This document shows positions 5,667 to 8,200 of a stretch of DNA of 8,200 bases, one piece after another. This DNA comes from JALYSX01 sp035544315 (GTDB lineage Bacteria > Vulcanimicrobiota > Vulcanimicrobiia > Vulcanimicrobiales > Vulcanimicrobiaceae). Below the pieces are notes generated by a model, which was not told the DNA's origin, searched no databases, and was given only the letters and a program-made list of their open reading frames with translations. The position numbers were made by a program, and so were the translations under genes. The DNA lies in NCBI GenBank assembly GCA_035544315.1, contig DATKGB010000171.1:1-8200 (forward strand). Reading direction: 5' to 3'. The stretch's first letter is position 1; the number at the start of each line of letters is the position of its first letter.

Positions 5667-7510
5667 TACTGCGACACCTGGACGTTGAAGCTCGGACTCC
5701 AACGTTGGTTTCCGAAGTTGAAGAAGTAGGAGCGCTGAATGTCGACCGCCAGCGTCGGCGAGACGCGAAACCGGATATCGCCGGTGATGTCGTACGGCGG
5801 CTCGCCCAGCGTGTTGGAGTACAACACGGTATTGAAGGGATAATTGGGTGCGGGCGACGGAAATTCTCCGGGCTCTGCGATCGGGAAGTCGCGATGCCTG
5901 CGTGCCAGCAAGGCTAATGAGAAGTCAGGGGACGGTGTAAAGGTTGCGCCCAGGCTCAGCGTGCGAAAGGTCGCGATGCCCTGAAATGCGGCGTACGAAG
6001 GATAGGTGGTTCCGTTGATTATCGGAACGTACGGCGTATATACGAGCTGCTGGCCACCGTTGTAGTAATCGCCGACTTGATGCACCTCGTACGAAAGGTA
6101 GACACTCAACTTGGGGCCGTAAGTCCGACTCAAGCTCGCGATGCCGTCGGTGACGTCGACGTGGTGAGGAACCGAATACCACGTCCGTTGTGAGTCGATT
6201 GCGGCGTTGAGGAAATAGAGCTTCTGAGAATCCTCGCGACTGCCGAGCCTTATCGTCGGTGAGAAGATGGTCGCCCCGACGTAGTGATTCCAGATCGTAT
6301 CGTAGTTGGTGTTCCCGAAGTTTTGCAGCGTATAAGCGTCGTGAATGTTGCCGATGCCGTAGCGCCAACGAAACACGACGGGCGTCTTAGCGATATGATG
6401 GTCGAAGCTGGTCACGCCCAGCGTCATTTGCGAAGGGTGGGTGTAGTTGGTGATACGGAACTGGCCGACGCCGCAATACGTCGCGCCGGGGCCATCGGAG
6501 GGAACGGGGTCGGGATAGACCGAGATATTGCACAGGTTGTACTGCTCGAAATCGAATTGCAGGGACGACTCGGGGAAGGCCTGCGTGAGCAGCACGTTGC
6601 TGACGTCTTGACCGCCCAGCGGTTCGGAAAAACCGAACTGCTGTAAATGATATTGCGTGAACGTCTGAACTTGCAGGCGATCGGTCAAAGCATAGCCGGT
6701 CACCAGGTTGTAAAATTTAGAGTCCTCGGTTGCTGGGTTGACCGAGAACACGGCGTATCCGCGCGAGTTGGCGACGTGCTGTTCGAACGACGCGTAAGCT
6801 TTGTTGGTAGGATCGTACCGGAAGTGAATCGCCGAGATCGTGTTCGGGCTTCCGGCGAGCTGCCAGGTGCCGTCGAAGGTGGCACCCGTCAACGAGTTTT
6901 CCGCAAGGTAGCGATTTGTCGAAAAGTTGATGTAGTACGGACCCATCGGCGCGATGCCGCGACCGGCGAACGCCAAGACCGAGTCGTGAAAATTGACGAA
7001 TTGGCGCGGCACGATGGAGGCGCCATTCGCGCGAAGATAGGGCTGATTCTTGGAGAGGTCGGGAAATGCGAACGCGTCGCCGGGCATCTCGCGACCCTTG
7101 GCCGGATGAGCGAAGTCGTTGTCCAGAAACGTCCAACGGTCGGGTTCGGAAAGAATCGGAATGAAGTAGATGCGGCCGTAGTCCAAGAAATCCGAGACCG
7201 CGGCGCCGGTTTGCATGCCGCTGCGCGAAGCGACGCTGACCGAGCCGGCCAGCAAGAACCGATTCAGCCTGAGATCCATCGAGAACGCGTCGCCGGTCAT
7301 CGTGATCCCGTCGCTGGTCGTGATGCGAACGTTGCCGTCGGCTTCGACCAAGAAGCGATCGTAGTAGAACGCGACGTGGTCGGCATGCAAGCGGATGGTG
7401 GGTGTAGCCAGGGACGACGACGGCGCCTGGTCCGCGCGCGCTGCAAGCGGAAGGAGCAATGCAAGTGTGAGAATCGCTGCCGGCGGCGCGAGATGTTGTA
7501 ATTTATTCAT
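5666..7510 (-). CDS. OstA/LptD-like exported outer-membrane beta-barrel protein
   Basis: A 614-residue protein with a clear Sec signal peptide (hydrophobic 11-23, cleavage likely after ALA-type ARA at 24-26). Residues about 38-95 form an OstA/LptA-like domain: IRLHADHVAFYYD, VEADGNVRITTSDGITMTGDAFSMDL and NRFLLAGSVSV follow the A-D-x-V...G-N-V-x-x-T...G.....A-x-x-x-x-D-L pattern of LptA and LptD. From about 170 to the end there are many alternating aromatic/polar strands separated by short turns, as in a large barrel. In LptD this architecture inserts LPS into the outer leaflet. It is shorter than E. coli LptD (784) and ends VQVSQ rather than in an aromatic residue. Only two cysteines occur (327 and 346). 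It might instead be a relative that carries another lipid or glycan. The ATG at 7508-7510 fits the signal peptide; no strong ribosome-binding site precedes it. The CBM20-like gene follows with a one-base overlap. Confidence 0.85.
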   Translation of the reverse strand: MNKLQHLAPPAAILTLALLLPLAARADQAPSSSLATPTIRLHADHVAFYYDRFLVEADGNVRITTSDGITMTGDAFSMDLRLNRFLLAGSVSVASRSGMQTGAAVSDFLDYGRIYFIPILSEPDRWTFLDNDFAHPAKGREMPGDAFAFPDLSKNQPYLRANGASIVPRQFVNFHDSVLAFAGRGIAPMGPYYINFSTNRYLAENSLTGATFDGTWQLAGSPNTISAIHFRYDPTNKAYASFEQHVANSRGYAVFSVNPATEDSKFYNLVTGYALTDRLQVQTFTQYHLQQFGFSEPLGGQDVSNVLLTQAFPESSLQFDFEQYNLCNISVYPDPVPSDGPGATYCGVGQFRITNYTHPSQMTLGVTSFDHHIAKTPVVFRWRYGIGNIHDAYTLQNFGNTNYDTIWNHYVGATIFSPTIRLGSREDSQKLYFLNAAIDSQRTWYSVPHHVDVTDGIASLSRTYGPKLSVYLSYEVHQVGDYYNGGQQLVYTPYVPIINGTTYPSYAAFQGIATFRTLSLGATFTPSPDFSLALLARRHRDFPIAEPGEFPSPAPNYPFNTVLYSNTLGEPPYDITGDIRFRVSPTLAVDIQRSYFFNFGNQRWSPSFNVQVSQ

Positions 7511-7596
7511 GCTAGGAACAACAGGTTCATGACGCGGCGGTTGGTTTCATGCTCGGGGAGGCGCGTTGCCGCGAAGGCCGAAACGCGACGAGCGGT
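7511..7596. promoter_or_regulatory. 86-bp divergent intergenic region between the OstA/LptD-like gene and deoB
   Basis: The two genes start away from each other, so both promoters should lie here. I find no convincing -35/-10 pair on either strand. Two similar short words, GGTTCATG (7524-7531) and GGTTTCATG (7543-7551), sit about 20 bases apart, roughly two helical turns, and could be a half-site pair or chance. An ATG at 7549 is in frame with deoB, so part of this gap would be coding if that start were used. Confidence 0.3.
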
Positions 7597-8200
7597 ATGA
7601 CGCGGATCGTGACGATTGTTTTGGACTCGGGCGGGATCGGTGCCCTGCCCGACTTCGACGCGTTCGCCGACGCGCCGGGTGCCAACACGATCGGCAACGT
7701 GGCGCGTCGCGCCGGGGGCCTGCATCTTCCGAATTTCGAGCGTCTGGGATTGGGGAATTTGACCCACATCGAGGGCGTTTCGGCCCAGACTCAGCCGCGC
7801 GCTCGGCTCGCCCGCCTGAGCGAGCGCAGTCGCGGCAAGGACACGATTACCGGACATTGGGAGATGACGGGCATCGTCACCGAGATTCCCTTCCCGACCT
7901 ACCCGGACGGATTTCCGCAGGAGGTCATCGAGCAGTTTACGGCCATCGTCGGAAAGCCGCCTCTGGGCAATAAGCCCGCCTCGGGGACCGAGATCATCGA
8001 CGAATTGGGTCCCGAACATATCGCCACCGGTCGCCCGATCCTGTACACTTCGGCCGATTCGGTCTTCCAGGTCGCCGCTCACGAAGAGATCGTTCCGCTG
8101 GCCACGCTCTACGATTGGTGCGAAAAGGCCCGAGCGATGCTGCTGCCCCCGCACGACGTGAACCGGGTTATCGCCCGACCGTTCGTGGGCCCCCTCTCCC
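7597..8200 (+). CDS. deoB: Phosphopentomutase, N-terminal half (3' end outside the window)
   Basis: The frame is open from ATG 7597 to the window edge (201 complete codons, about half of a roughly 390-residue enzyme). DeoB interconverts (deoxy)ribose-1-phosphate and -5-phosphate in the cytosol, using two metal ions, often Mn. The N-terminal part of the alkaline-phosphatase-like core is seen: IVLDSGGIGALPD (7-19) with metal ligand Asp10, NTIGNVA (30-36), LPNFERLGLGN (44-54), GKDTITGHWEM (80-90), in which Thr83 matches the phosphorylated Thr85 of the Bacillus enzyme, GNKPASGTEIIDELG, YTSADSVFQVAAHEE and VIARPFVG. The remaining metal ligands lie in the missing part. Gly12 replaces the bulkier Val or Phe usual in DSVGIG. 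ATG 7597 puts the first strand at the expected distance; ATG 7549 in the same frame would add 16 residues unlike the family. It acts directly downstream of Pdp in the pathway, although pdp is 4.3 kb away. Confidence 0.95.
   Translation, partial: MTRIVTIVLDSGGIGALPDFDAFADAPGANTIGNVARRAGGLHLPNFERLGLGNLTHIEGVSAQTQPRARLARLSERSRGKDTITGHWEMTGIVTEIPFPTYPDGFPQEVIEQFTAIVGKPPLGNKPASGTEIIDELGPEHIATGRPILYTSADSVFQVAAHEEIVPLATLYDWCEKARAMLLPPHDVNRVIARPFVGPLS

Noticed and set aside
6647..7501. 284-codon plus-strand open frame antisense to the barrel gene
   Set aside because: The translation is rich in Arg, Val and Glu without a domain pattern; the minus strand has a signal peptide, OstA domain and barrel strands.
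7507..8154. 215-codon minus-strand open frame ending just before the barrel gene, which could look like an upstream operon gene
   Set aside because: It is antisense to a clearly conserved deoB on the plus strand, and its translation has no family features.
1..8200. Search for tRNA, rRNA, CRISPR repeats, insertion sequences, riboswitches or attachment sites
   Set aside because: Coding sequence fills nearly the whole window, and I saw no repeated spacer array, transposase, terminal inverted repeats or tRNA-like fold by reading. Covariance-model searches were not possible.

Overview
The window is GC-rich bacterial DNA, almost fully coding, with eight genes on both strands. Six are complete. The gene at the left edge lacks its 3' end and the gene at the right edge lacks its 3' end. 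Gaps between genes are 39, 80 and 86 bases, and no stretch over 300 bases lacks a gene. An OstA/LptD-type outer-membrane protein, a Wzy_C-type O-antigen ligase and a polyprenyl-phosphate glycosyltransferase point to a diderm with surface glycans. The high GC, weak ribosome-binding sites and gene mix would fit an uncultured, deep-branching diderm phylum such as Candidatus Eremiobacterota. That placement is my inference; nothing in the window proves it.

Layout from left to right: (1) 1-735, minus, a GT-C (MptB/GT87-like) membrane glycosyltransferase, overlapping by 10 nt the end of (2) 726-2024, minus, an O-antigen ligase/polymerase family protein. (3) 2064-3314, plus, pyrimidine-nucleoside phosphorylase (pdp), meeting tail to tail (4-nt overlap) with (4) 3311-4288, minus, a GtrB/ArnC/DPM1-like family 2 glycosyltransferase with two C-terminal membrane helices. 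(5) 4369-4842, plus, a small putative lipoprotein, meeting tail to tail (7-nt overlap) with (6) 4836-5666, minus, an exported protein with a CBM20-like carbohydrate-binding fold. Gene 6 is translationally coupled (TAATG) to (7) 5666-7510, minus, an exported OstA/LptD-like beta-barrel protein. (8) 7597-8200, plus, phosphopentomutase (deoB), running off the right edge.

Two themes interleave. The minus-strand genes are all cell-envelope genes: a GT2 enzyme that probably charges a polyprenyl phosphate with a sugar, a GT-C enzyme of the kind that uses such donors outside the membrane, a ligase/polymerase, and an outer-membrane barrel coupled to a secreted carbohydrate-binding-like protein. The plus-strand genes include two steps of nucleoside breakdown: Pdp releases (deoxy)ribose-1-phosphate and DeoB converts it to the 5-phosphate. 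They are separated by about 4.3 kb of envelope genes. The least familiar element is the coupled pair formed by the barrel and the CBM20-like protein.
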